64,000 nt of DNA, from positions 186,001-250,000 of the forward strand of contig CAKVIG010000001.1 in the NCBI GenBank assembly GCA_934754515.1. The letters are read 5' to 3'. Source of the stretch: an uncultured Candidatus Melainabacteria bacterium (GTDB taxonomy: Bacteria > Cyanobacteriota > Vampirovibrionia > Gastranaerophilales > Gastranaerophilaceae). The notes under the pieces were generated by a model. It was not told the origin of the DNA. It saw nothing but the letters and a program-made list of their open reading frames with translations, and searched no databases. Both the position numbers and the translations under genes were made by a program. This document shows positions 1 to 7,212 of this stretch, one piece after another (the first letter of the stretch is position 1; each line of letters opens with the position of its first letter).

Positions 1-132
1 GTCGCAAACATAGATGATGCTGTTGGTGCTTTGGTTTTGGCAAAATTTCCTTGTGCTGATAAATTACATTTAGAATCGTTTTTGCCTTTGATTTATTCGT
101 ATTGCGGTTATAGAGCCGGAAAAAGTAATTAA
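1..132 (+). CDS. 3' end of an unidentified protein (partial)
   Basis: An open frame runs from the window edge to a TAA at 130-132 and gives 43 residues ending in YCGYRAGKSN. It is too short to assign to a family. The frame is uninterrupted and is followed directly by a GC-rich hairpin, which fits the end of a real gene. The start and most of the protein lie outside the window. Confidence 0.55.
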   Translation, partial: VANIDDAVGALVLAKFPCADKLHLESFLPLIYSYCGYRAGKSN

Positions 133-137
133 TTATT

Positions 138-156
138 GTTGGGCTTTCAGCCCAAC
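138..156. terminator. hairpin between convergent genes
   Basis: A perfect 7-bp stem (GTTGGGC / GCCCAAC) with a TTTCA loop lies between the end of the first gene on + and the end of the amylase gene on -. The T-run is weak. It belongs to a dispersed hairpin family with the same arms, seen also at 2652-2671, 21121-21140, 24642-24661 and 41348-41367. Confidence 0.5.
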
Positions 157-173
157 ATCTACAACCGAATTCC

Positions 174-2204
174 TTAAAGCTTCAACCACACAACTCCGTA
201 AGGAGCGATTCTCAAGTGCATTGTTCTATTCTTTAAAGATACATTAACACTCACATCATCACCATTTACAAGATTTTTGAAGTGGTCAATATGACCATCT
301 GATTTTAAAACGATGTCCATTGGAATAGTGATTTCGGCTACAAGTTTTTCTGATGACAAATTATTTATAACCAAAATCTTTTCGTCTTTATAACTTCTTA
401 TATACGCGAAATTATGCGGTGATGCAGTTTTTAGTAATGTAAAATCTCCTTTTGACATAGAAGGTAAACTTTTTCTGAGCGCGATAAGATTTTTTACCTT
501 TTTGTAAACCTTGCTGTTAAATGTGTAATAATCTTTGGATGAACCATAGAACAATTTTGCAGGAACAGCACCTCTATTTATATCGCGACTGTCAAAATAG
601 CTTAAAAGTTTGAATTTGCTTGATTTGTGGCGTTCAATTCTTTCTTTTTCGCTCTTTTTTGCGTTTTCAAAATTATTTCTTACACCAACTTCGTCACCAT
701 AATAAACAATCGGAATCCCAGGCATAGACATTAAAATAGAAAACGCCATCTCTATTCTGTCAGGATTGTTGTCAAGAAAATTTGCCAATCTTCCGCTTAC
801 ACCGAGTCCTTTTCTAAATTCTGCGCCCTTAGGAGCAAGCGCATTGTAGATAATTTCTCTTGTTTCAGGGTCAATCATTTCCAAAGTCAATTCGTCATGC
901 ACTCTCAAAAATACTCCCCAAGCTGTTGTAGAAGGTATTTGCGGAGTTGATTTGTAGGCGTCGATAAAATATTTTTTATCTCCTGTAACCAAAGATGCCC
1001 AAATTGCAGGCATGTATGGGAAATGGTAACAAATTTGAAATTCGTCAGTTCTCTTGATAACTTTTTCTTCGTTATTAATTGTGGTCTTGAATTTTCTTTC
1101 TTTTCCAAAATAAGGCAAAATATCGTTTGGATATTGACAAGCTTCTGCTTGAATTACGGTTCTCGGAGCTGTCATTTGAATATAATTACTTATGAGTTTT
1201 ATAATTGCATGTGTTTTTGGAAGATTTTCGGCATTTGTTCCTTCTTCTTTTGATAAATAAGGAATTGCGTCAAATCTGAAAATATCAATACCAATATTAG
1301 TCCAATAATTAATTGTATCCAACCAATAATATAAAACTTCCGGATTTTCCCAATTTACATCTAATTGGAACGGATAAAATGTGTGGTAGAAAAAGTAGTC
1401 TTTGCCGTTCAATGTAACTTTGCGGTAATGATTATCGGTGATTTCAGGAAAAATTAATCTTCTTTTTGAAATCTTCCCGCTTTTTTCTTTGTATTCAACT
1501 ATAGTGCCAATTTTTTCATCGACATATTTCGTGAATTCAGGCATTTCATCTTTTACGATAAAATAATCTTTTTTAGAAATATCGCCTTTTAAAAATGCTT
1601 GAAACCATTCGTGTTCTTCTGATACGTGGTTCAAAATCAAGTCAGCTTTTATTTTAAACCCATTTTTCTTTGCCTCTTTTACAAAATCATTAAATTGAGT
1701 TTTACCGCCTAAATCAGCACGTATGTTTCTCGGATTTTTTACGTCAAATCCTGCGTCAGACATTGGAGAATCTGCAAAAGGTAATAAGTACAATGTTGTT
1801 ACACCTAAATCTTTCAAATAATCAAACATTGCAGAGGTATCTTTAAAAGTGTTTGGTTTTTCGGGAGTTACAACGCCAAATTGATCAACGTAGAACATAT
1901 AAATGATTTCGTCTTTATACCAATCATCTGCTCTGGTTAAATCCTCTTGTTTCAATTCTTCGGGACGAGTTTCAATCTCGTTTTTTGCAATTTGCATTAC
2001 TCGTTCGTAAATTTCTTTTGCTCTATTTTCGCCATAAACTTGTTCAATGCTATTATATATTTCATTTTCAATTTTTTTAGGCACAACTACTGTGTTTTCT
2101 GTACTTGCAGACTTAATTTCTTTGATTTCATTATTTGCAAATGCCAAAGTGTTGGATGATATTATTAAACAACTCAATAAAATTGATAATAATTTTTTAT
2201 TCAT
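174..2204 (-). CDS. secreted GH13 alpha-amylase / trehalose synthase-like protein
   Basis: 676 aa. Residues 1-24 form a signal peptide (KK, hydrophobic core, AFA-NN cleavage), so the enzyme is probably exported. From about 95 on it is a GH13 TIM barrel: region I DLILNHV at 188-194, region II GIDIFRFDA with nucleophile D312, region III IQAEA with acid/base E354, and region IV FLRVHDE with D437. The HDELTLEM segment and the later RLANFLDNNPDRIEMA and MPGIPIVYYGDE blocks resemble trehalose synthases and related alpha-glucosidases more than classical endo-amylases. The last ~90 residues form the small beta domain. A 70-residue linker separates the signal peptide from the barrel. AGGGAG-like RBS ahead of the ATG. 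Substrate is not certain; hydrolysis or isomerisation of alpha-glucosides is expected from the family. Confidence 0.85.
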   Translation of the reverse strand: MNKKLLSILLSCLIISSNTLAFANNEIKEIKSASTENTVVVPKKIENEIYNSIEQVYGENRAKEIYERVMQIAKNEIETRPEELKQEDLTRADDWYKDEIIYMFYVDQFGVVTPEKPNTFKDTSAMFDYLKDLGVTTLYLLPFADSPMSDAGFDVKNPRNIRADLGGKTQFNDFVKEAKKNGFKIKADLILNHVSEEHEWFQAFLKGDISKKDYFIVKDEMPEFTKYVDEKIGTIVEYKEKSGKISKRRLIFPEITDNHYRKVTLNGKDYFFYHTFYPFQLDVNWENPEVLYYWLDTINYWTNIGIDIFRFDAIPYLSKEEGTNAENLPKTHAIIKLISNYIQMTAPRTVIQAEACQYPNDILPYFGKERKFKTTINNEEKVIKRTDEFQICYHFPYMPAIWASLVTGDKKYFIDAYKSTPQIPSTTAWGVFLRVHDELTLEMIDPETREIIYNALAPKGAEFRKGLGVSGRLANFLDNNPDRIEMAFSILMSMPGIPIVYYGDEVGVRNNFENAKKSEKERIERHKSSKFKLLSYFDSRDINRGAVPAKLFYGSSKDYYTFNSKVYKKVKNLIALRKSLPSMSKGDFTLLKTASPHNFAYIRSYKDEKILVINNLSSEKLVAEITIPMDIVLKSDGHIDHFKNLVNGDDVSVNVSLKNRTMHLRIAPYGVVWLKL

Positions 2205-2320
2205 AAAAATAACTACTCCCTAAATCCCTTATATATTAATTCTAACACAATTTTGATTTTAGTAATTATTGGGAAGGTATGAAATGCACCCCTAAACTTG
2301 GACAATTGGTGTAAGCAATT

Positions 2321-2467
2321 AAAATGGACAATTGAAAATGGAAAGTGGAAAATTATTAATGGTGCAAAAATTTGCACCCTACATTTTTTATAAAATACGT
2401 TCAATATTGAATAATATAACGTTGGAAAATTATTTAAAACAGTTTTCCATTTTCAATTGTCCATTTT
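2321..2467. repeat. inverted repeat with 22-bp perfect arms
   Basis: Positions 2321-2342 are the exact reverse complement of 2446-2467 (core TGGACAATTGAAAATGG). About 100 bp of non-coding DNA separates the arms. A related single arm occurs at 57104-57131. The two short minus-strand frames across this stretch look like by-products of the repeat. The 470 bp between the amylase and flagellin 1 otherwise hold only hairpins. Confidence 0.7.
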
Positions 2468-2478
2468 TCATTCAAGGC

Positions 2479-2545
2479 GTTTGACGGGCTAATGCCCGTC
2501 AAACACCTTAAAAAGGCAAACCCTCGTAGCGCAAGACTACGAGGG
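2479..2545. terminator. two strong hairpins downstream of flagellin 1
   Basis: The first has an 11-bp perfect stem at 2479-2489/2494-2504 (GTTTGACGGGC, loop TAAT). The second has a 9-bp stem at 2521-2529/2537-2545 (CCCTCGTAG, loop CGCAAGA). Both are stable enough to stop transcription or protect 3' ends of the leftward flagellin transcript, but neither is followed by a long U-run on that strand. Confidence 0.45.
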
Positions 2546-2651
2546 TCATTGAAAGGACCTTTATTATCTTCTATTATTATTTTTCTTTTTTTTTGAGCAA
2601 CAGAACCTAAGCAGGTCAAAATAAACCTAACTTTTATCTGTCGATGTGTAG

Positions 2652-2671
2652 GTTGGGCATACCTGCCCAAC
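2652..2671. repeat. GTTGGGCA...TGCCCAAC hairpin copy
   Basis: An 8-bp perfect stem with a TACC loop, seven bases past the flagellin 1 stop codon. The same hairpin sequence recurs at 21121-21140, 24642-24661 and 41348-41367. It could act as the flagellin 3'-end stabiliser or terminator. Confidence 0.6.
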
Positions 2672-2677
2672 TAATTA

Positions 2678-3700
2678 CTAGATTAAGTTCAAAGCAATTG
2701 AAGGCTGTTGGTTAGCCGTTGCTAACAATGTTGCTGTTGCTTGTTGCAAGATTTGGTACTTAATATAGTTTGATGATTCAGTTGCCGCGTCAGCATCCTT
2801 GATTGTTGATACTGCTTCTGTCAAGTTTTCTCTTTGAACATCTGTTGAATCAATTGCTGAATCTAATCTGTTCATATATGCACCAATTTTAGTACATCTT
2901 AGAGAAATATTATCAATCGCATCATCAATTTGGTCAATAAATGCTCTGGCAGTTGAGTCATTTTTGTAAATAGCGGTAGTAATAGCTGTTAATGTTGCTC
3001 CATCAAGACTGCCATTGTTTACGATACCATCTTTATTCAATTGGTATGCTAAAGCACTTGCATAGTACTTACCGTCGTCTGCTTTATAAGTGTGGTCAGC
3101 ATCTTCTGCTTGAACACTTGTTAAATCCATCTTTGAAATATCTGATTGAGAACTGAATCCGAAAATCATTGAAGATTCTGCACTGGCGAACAAGAATGCA
3201 TCCATTGTGATTACACATCTTTGATTTGAATACAAACCAACTTGAAGATTGATATCAGTTGTTCTTGAACCATCTAGAAGGTATGTATCATTGAAGTCTG
3301 TAATTTTACACAAACGGTTGATTTCATCCATTCTCTGTGTAACTTCCAAAGCGATAGCGTTTAATGAAGCAGAACCATAAGTTCCGTTCGCTGCTTGCAT
3401 TGTCAAATCTCTAATTCTTTGTAAGTAATCGTTAATGATATCCAAAACACCTTCTTGAGTTGTAAGCATATCCAAACCCATTTGAGCGTTAGTTTCGATG
3501 ATATCGTAACCGCTTACTTTAGCTTCCATGCCGGTATAAACTGCATAACCGGCTGCGTCATCCTTAGCAGAGTTTATCTTGAAGCCCGTAGATAATTTCT
3601 CCATTGCTGAGTTCATGCCTTTTGTTGCACTTTTTAGGTACTTTTGACATGTTAGGGATGACAAATTCGTGTTAATTGTTAATGTAGAAGTTGATCCCAT
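2678..3700 (-). CDS. fliC: flagellin 1
   Basis: 340 aa. The N-terminal D0/D1 region starts LTINTNLSSL and contains KLSTGFKINSAKDDAAGYAV; the C-terminal D1/D0 region ends LQQATATLLATANQQPSIAL and LNLI. Both are flagellin hallmarks, so the protein is the exported filament subunit. The central variable part is short (about residues 150-260). The start at 3700 has an AAAGGA ribosome site 7 bases upstream and gives a six-residue extension before the usual LTINTN. Odd feature: it contains several cysteines (TCQKYL, RLCKIT, RCVIT, LRCTK), which flagellins normally avoid. A sigma-28 promoter lies just upstream. A second, larger flagellin lies at 42829-44832. Confidence 0.93.
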   Translation of the reverse strand: MGSTSTLTINTNLSSLTCQKYLKSATKGMNSAMEKLSTGFKINSAKDDAAGYAVYTGMEAKVSGYDIIETNAQMGLDMLTTQEGVLDIINDYLQRIRDLTMQAANGTYGSASLNAIALEVTQRMDEINRLCKITDFNDTYLLDGSRTTDINLQVGLYSNQRCVITMDAFLFASAESSMIFGFSSQSDISKMDLTSVQAEDADHTYKADDGKYYASALAYQLNKDGIVNNGSLDGATLTAITTAIYKNDSTARAFIDQIDDAIDNISLRCTKIGAYMNRLDSAIDSTDVQRENLTEAVSTIKDADAATESSNYIKYQILQQATATLLATANQQPSIALNLI

Positions 3701-3742
3701 AATAAATTCCTTTCAATAAATTTATTTTGCCTTTCCCTATAA

Positions 3743-3769
3743 ATTACGGCACGATAAAAAATAACTTTA
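3743..3769 (-). promoter_or_regulatory. sigma-28 (FliA) promoter of flagellin 1
   Basis: On the minus strand TAAA (3769-3766) is followed by exactly 15 bases and then GCCGTAAT (3750-3743), close to the FliA consensus TAAA-N15-GCCGATAA. The start codon lies 43 bases downstream. A 14-bp palindrome, ACAACT-TT-AGTTGT, at 3769-3782 touches the -35 element, and 12 bases of it (ACAACTTTAGTT) recur at 3875-3886. Confidence 0.72.
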
Positions 3770-3913
3770 CAACTTTAGTTGTAGAATCATCCATTTGGAG
3801 GATATGGGCTTCTGAGATGTAGTAATAACAATGTTTTAAGAGTTTAAAAAGGTATGTTATTATCATCAAGAACTACAACTTTAGTTATACCTCTTGCCTA
3901 AAAGTTACGAAGT

Positions 3914-5323
3914 TTAATAGTTATTTTGTCTGACAAATCGCACTGAACTTTCCATTTCAGGATGTTCTGCAATATATCCGAGTGGTAATTTGTCAATTAA
4001 TTTCTCAACTTCTTTAATTGTTTTTCGGGTGTATTCGGGATTAGTGTTTCTTTGTAATCTTGCTGAATTTACCTTTGCAAATATTAGTTGTTTAATGTAA
4101 TCTTCTTTAGGTTTTAGCTTACGTTTATTAAGTAAGTTATCGTAATTTTCTATGACGTTAGTTACAGCTTTTATGTCAAATTGGAGAGATTTCAAATACG
4201 AATTAACAGAAACTGCTTGTGCATCCTTCTTAAAAAGCTTTTGGATTATTGTGCAGAAATGAAATATGCCAAAATTGTCGTTGTTTTTTTCACTTAATTC
4301 TAGCTGTTTCAAGATTATGGTTTTGAGATTTCTTATATTGTCTTGATTTTTCTTTGTTAAAATGTTGCAAATTCTATCTGCCAAGAAAAAATTGCCTAAC
4401 GCTTCCAATTCTTCGACAATTTGTAACGATTTATTCAAGAATTTGTCATCAAGAGAATCTGCCTTGAATTCATCATACATAGAAGCAAAACATTCATCAA
4501 AAGCAGAATTTTCAATAGGAGCTTTTTCTTTTGCTATTTCAATTATATTTTTGCGTATTTGAGAGAATTTTTCTGAAATATTATTAAATGATGTATTTTT
4601 ACAAAGCGAAATTTCTGTCAGTTGCATGCTGGCATGCTTTTTCAGCATGTTATATGTTCTTTCATTCTGTTTTTTGTAATTGTCACTAAGTTTGTTCAAA
4701 TCTTTATAAGCAGATAATAATTCGTTTTTAGCAGCTTGCTTATTTGTCACAATTAATTCATTTGCAATATCATATTTTGTTTTTATCAACAATTCTAAAT
4801 ATATATCTTTTTCATTGATTTGGCGTGAAATTGTTCTATACCTTGCTCCGGCAGTATCATAGTTGGTACAAACATCATTTAATGCTTTTTTTCTTAAATG
4901 CAGACAAGAGAGATAACTTGCACCATGAATATCGTAAGTTTTATAAACTTGGCAGATTTCGCCGGCTCTTGCTGCAATATGCACGCTGTCTTTTTGTTCT
5001 TTTGCAATATCTAAAGCCTTAGAAGCAAATTCTTTTAGTAATTTTGGGTTATCAGCATTAAATTTTATTAAAAAACTGTATATAATTGCTGCTATATTAT
5101 CTTGTTTTGCAGAACGCATTTTTTCCGCAAGAGCAGTTAAACAGTTAGTTAAAATATTTCCTTTTTCGGTTTCTTTGCACTTTTGACCTACTGCATATAA
5201 ATCTCTTGCAAGTCGTTCTATTTTGATAGTGTCTTTAGAATGCGGTTTGTCTATGTATTTTTGAACATTAAACAGCATTTTTTGTACTTGTATTTCATTA
5301 GAATCAAATTTATTTATTTTCAT
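3914..5323 (-). CDS. TPR-like alpha-helical protein, family A paralog 1
   Basis: 469 aa, entirely helical in character with repeated segments of about 35-40 residues rich in Ala, Lys and Leu. It looks like a tetratricopeptide-type solenoid without a recognised enzyme domain. No signal peptide or membrane segment. It is a clear paralog of the 467-aa protein at 37066-38469: both have KFxxxxxxxxxML near the start, then LAEKM, YSFLIK-NADN, QKDSxHIAARAG and a C-terminal LRPK/LKPKxDYIKQLIF block. No ribosome site is visible; a TATAAT lies 4 bases ahead of the ATG, so the transcript may be leaderless. Function unknown; a scaffold or regulatory role is possible. Confidence 0.75.
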   Translation of the reverse strand: MKINKFDSNEIQVQKMLFNVQKYIDKPHSKDTIKIERLARDLYAVGQKCKETEKGNILTNCLTALAEKMRSAKQDNIAAIIYSFLIKFNADNPKLLKEFASKALDIAKEQKDSVHIAARAGEICQVYKTYDIHGASYLSCLHLRKKALNDVCTNYDTAGARYRTISRQINEKDIYLELLIKTKYDIANELIVTNKQAAKNELLSAYKDLNKLSDNYKKQNERTYNMLKKHASMQLTEISLCKNTSFNNISEKFSQIRKNIIEIAKEKAPIENSAFDECFASMYDEFKADSLDDKFLNKSLQIVEELEALGNFFLADRICNILTKKNQDNIRNLKTIILKQLELSEKNNDNFGIFHFCTIIQKLFKKDAQAVSVNSYLKSLQFDIKAVTNVIENYDNLLNKRKLKPKEDYIKQLIFAKVNSARLQRNTNPEYTRKTIKEVEKLIDKLPLGYIAEHPEMESSVRFVRQNNY

Positions 5324-5441
5324 ATCTATTATAAAAACGATAAAAAAAATTTTTTGCTATTAATTTTAAAATTTTATCCATCTCGGTAATAATAAAATCT
5401 CATCTATGCGTGTAATTTATTCATGAAAAAGGAGATAATTT

Positions 5442-6014
5442 ATGAAACTTGAACATTCTGAAACATTACAATGCTTGGTAAACGCATTTGCGGGTGAATC
5501 ACAAGCTAGAAATCGTTACACATTTTTTGCTAAAATAGCAAAACAAGAGGGATATGAACAAATCAGTCAAATATTTTTGGATACGGCAGAAAATGAAAAA
5601 GAACATGCCAAGCTGTTTTATAAACACATTCCAAACGCTGAACATTTAGCAGTTACGGGCGATTATCCATTCTTTTATGGTGATACTTACGAAAACTTGA
5701 AAGCTGCAGCGTCAGGCGAGAGAGAAGAATGGGAAATTTTATATAAAAATTCTGCACAAGTTGCTAAAGATGATGGTTTTGATGATATTTTCAGATTATT
5801 TAATAATGTTGCAGCAATTGAAAAACATCATAGTCACCGTTTCGAGCTTTTAGCAGAAGAATTAAAAGCTGAAACAATATTCAAAAAAGAAGAAGTAACC
5901 CAATGGGTGTGTAGAAAATGCGGTCACATACATATAGGCAAAGAAGCACCGTGCCAGTGTCCTGTTTGCGAACATCCGCAAGGATATTTTCAGGTGTTTG
6001 TGGAAAAATATTAG
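5442..6014 (+). CDS. rbr: rubrerythrin
   Basis: 190 aa, the usual length. The N-terminal four-helix diiron domain shows GESQARNRY and ENEKEHAK in the first pair of helices and GEREEWEILY and AAIEKHHSHRF in the second, supplying the Glu/His ligands. The C-terminal rubredoxin-like domain has CRKC and CPVC for one iron. Rubrerythrin reduces hydrogen peroxide in the cytoplasm of anaerobes using electrons from a rubredoxin or NADH reductase. The start has a strong AAGGAG site 8 bases upstream. It stands alone, with an inverted-repeat block downstream. Confidence 0.95.
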   Translation: MKLEHSETLQCLVNAFAGESQARNRYTFFAKIAKQEGYEQISQIFLDTAENEKEHAKLFYKHIPNAEHLAVTGDYPFFYGDTYENLKAAASGEREEWEILYKNSAQVAKDDGFDDIFRLFNNVAAIEKHHSHRFELLAEELKAETIFKKEEVTQWVCRKCGHIHIGKEAPCQCPVCEHPQGYFQVFVEKY

Positions 6015-6034
6015 GGAAGTCTTTAAGTCTTTAA

Positions 6035-6175
6035 GTCGTTAAGGCATTAAGTTTATTTAAGATATTTTCAATACCCAACGCGCTTTTACTTAAATATATT
6101 TAGTACGAACTTAACGTCTTAAAGACTCAAAGACTTACAACTTATATATTAAAATGAACTTAATGCCTTAACGAC
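6035..6175. repeat. inverted repeat with 19-bp perfect arms
   Basis: Bases 6035-6053 (GTCGTTAAGGCATTAAGTT) are the exact reverse complement of 6157-6175. Inside lie further partial repeats of AGTCTTTAAG and its complement. The whole unit fills the gap between rubrerythrin and the next gene and looks like a small non-coding palindromic element. Confidence 0.7.
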
Positions 6176-6179
6176 ATCT

Positions 6180-7067
6180 TTAATACAAAATATTCGTCAT
6201 GCCGGTGGTAATTAACGCCATGTTGTATTTATCAACCATAGTAATCACGTCAGCATTAGCAGAAGGTAAAATTACAAGCCCGATTCTGCCTTGTGCTGCA
6301 ACATTTATGTCATGAATTGTTACAGGCATGTCAGACGCTAAAACAGCATCTTTTGACATATCACAAGAATAATCGAGCGCAAATTCAACAGACGCTGAAT
6401 GCAAACCTTGTGAAATTGCAGTTGTTTTTAAATCTTTTGCAACTACAATGGCTTGAGAAGAAGCATGCTTTGCGATTTTCCAAGCAAAAACAGCATCTTC
6501 TATTTGTTCAACAGTCGGCTTAACTTTCGACAGGATTTTAAATGAATCTTTTGTTAATTCGCTCAAGTTTGGTGCTTGAGTCAAAGTACCAAGCGGAGTT
6601 ACTTTAACATCGTTAGACAAATATTTTTTGTAATCTTTTAGTGGAGTGTTAATTGTAACATAACAAACTTCGTGGCGTTCCAAAATCTCAATGGCGTTTT
6701 TTGTAAATCTAGGTGCAACAATTTTGTTGGAAGATTTGAGCATTTTAGCAATATCACTATCAACTTCCGTAGATACAAGCACGATAGAATTTACAAAATC
6801 AACAGGATTTGAATCCATAACTTTTAACATTGCATCTTCTAATGATTTACCTAAAGCAACAGCGCAAATTCCAACGCCTGATGCAGTAACAACAGCGTTT
6901 ACATCGAAGAATTCGCTTATTACATCTAAGCCTCTTGCGATTGTAATTATATCGGTATAAGACAAATTTTTGCTTGTTTCATAATCAATTGTTTTGTCGT
7001 TTGCTTCCAAACTCGCTGTTTGGTATGCGTTTTCACCACTTGTGATTTTTATTTCGTCTAGTTTCAT
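6180..7067 (-). CDS. degenerate AICAR transformylase-like protein (PurH C-terminal domain homolog)
   Basis: 295 aa. Resembles the C-terminal transformylase half of bifunctional PurH: ENAYQTAS near the start, KNLSYTDI, APRFTKNAIEIL, VFAWKIAKHASSQAIVV, VLASDMPVTIHDI and the final ITTGMT. The IMP cyclohydrolase half is absent. The family's catalytic KHxNPCG is replaced by VTASGVG and the GxGQxSR segment by ISQGLHSAS, so normal AICAR formylation is doubtful. The start at 7067 is chosen because an AAGGAG site lies 5 bases upstream; the longer frame to 7166 runs into an intergenic repeat. It may be a regulatory or altered-function paralog of purH. Confidence 0.7.
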   Translation of the reverse strand: MKLDEIKITSGENAYQTASLEANDKTIDYETSKNLSYTDIITIARGLDVISEFFDVNAVVTASGVGICAVALGKSLEDAMLKVMDSNPVDFVNSIVLVSTEVDSDIAKMLKSSNKIVAPRFTKNAIEILERHEVCYVTINTPLKDYKKYLSNDVKVTPLGTLTQAPNLSELTKDSFKILSKVKPTVEQIEDAVFAWKIAKHASSQAIVVAKDLKTTAISQGLHSASVEFALDYSCDMSKDAVLASDMPVTIHDINVAAQGRIGLVILPSANADVITMVDKYNMALITTGMTNILY

Positions 7068-7085
7068 ATTTCTCCTTATTTTATA

Positions 7086-7207
7086 GTTAATAATACCCTC
7101 TCCCGCCTTCGGCACCCTCTCCAAAAGGAGAGGGAACTTGCGACGTTCAATAAACTTAACTAACACCCCTCCCTTGGGGGAGGGGTAGGGGAGAGGGTAT
7201 TATTAAC
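7086..7207. repeat. MITE-like inverted repeat, CCCTCTCCC family copy
   Basis: The ends GTTAATAATACCCTCTCCC and GGGAGAGGGTATTATTAAC are perfect reverse complements. The centre holds more C-rich and G-rich arms (CCCCTCCC/GGGAGGGG). Related copies lie at 42615-42815, 51299-51462 and 54740-54862, with half-copies at 44851-44876 and 61402-61423. Confidence 0.8.
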
Positions 7208-7212
7208 CTTCT

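Noticed and set aside
2213..2670. Two minus-strand frames between amylase and flagellin 1
   Set aside because: They run through the 22-bp inverted repeat and hairpins, have no consistent SD and have protein sequences without domain character.
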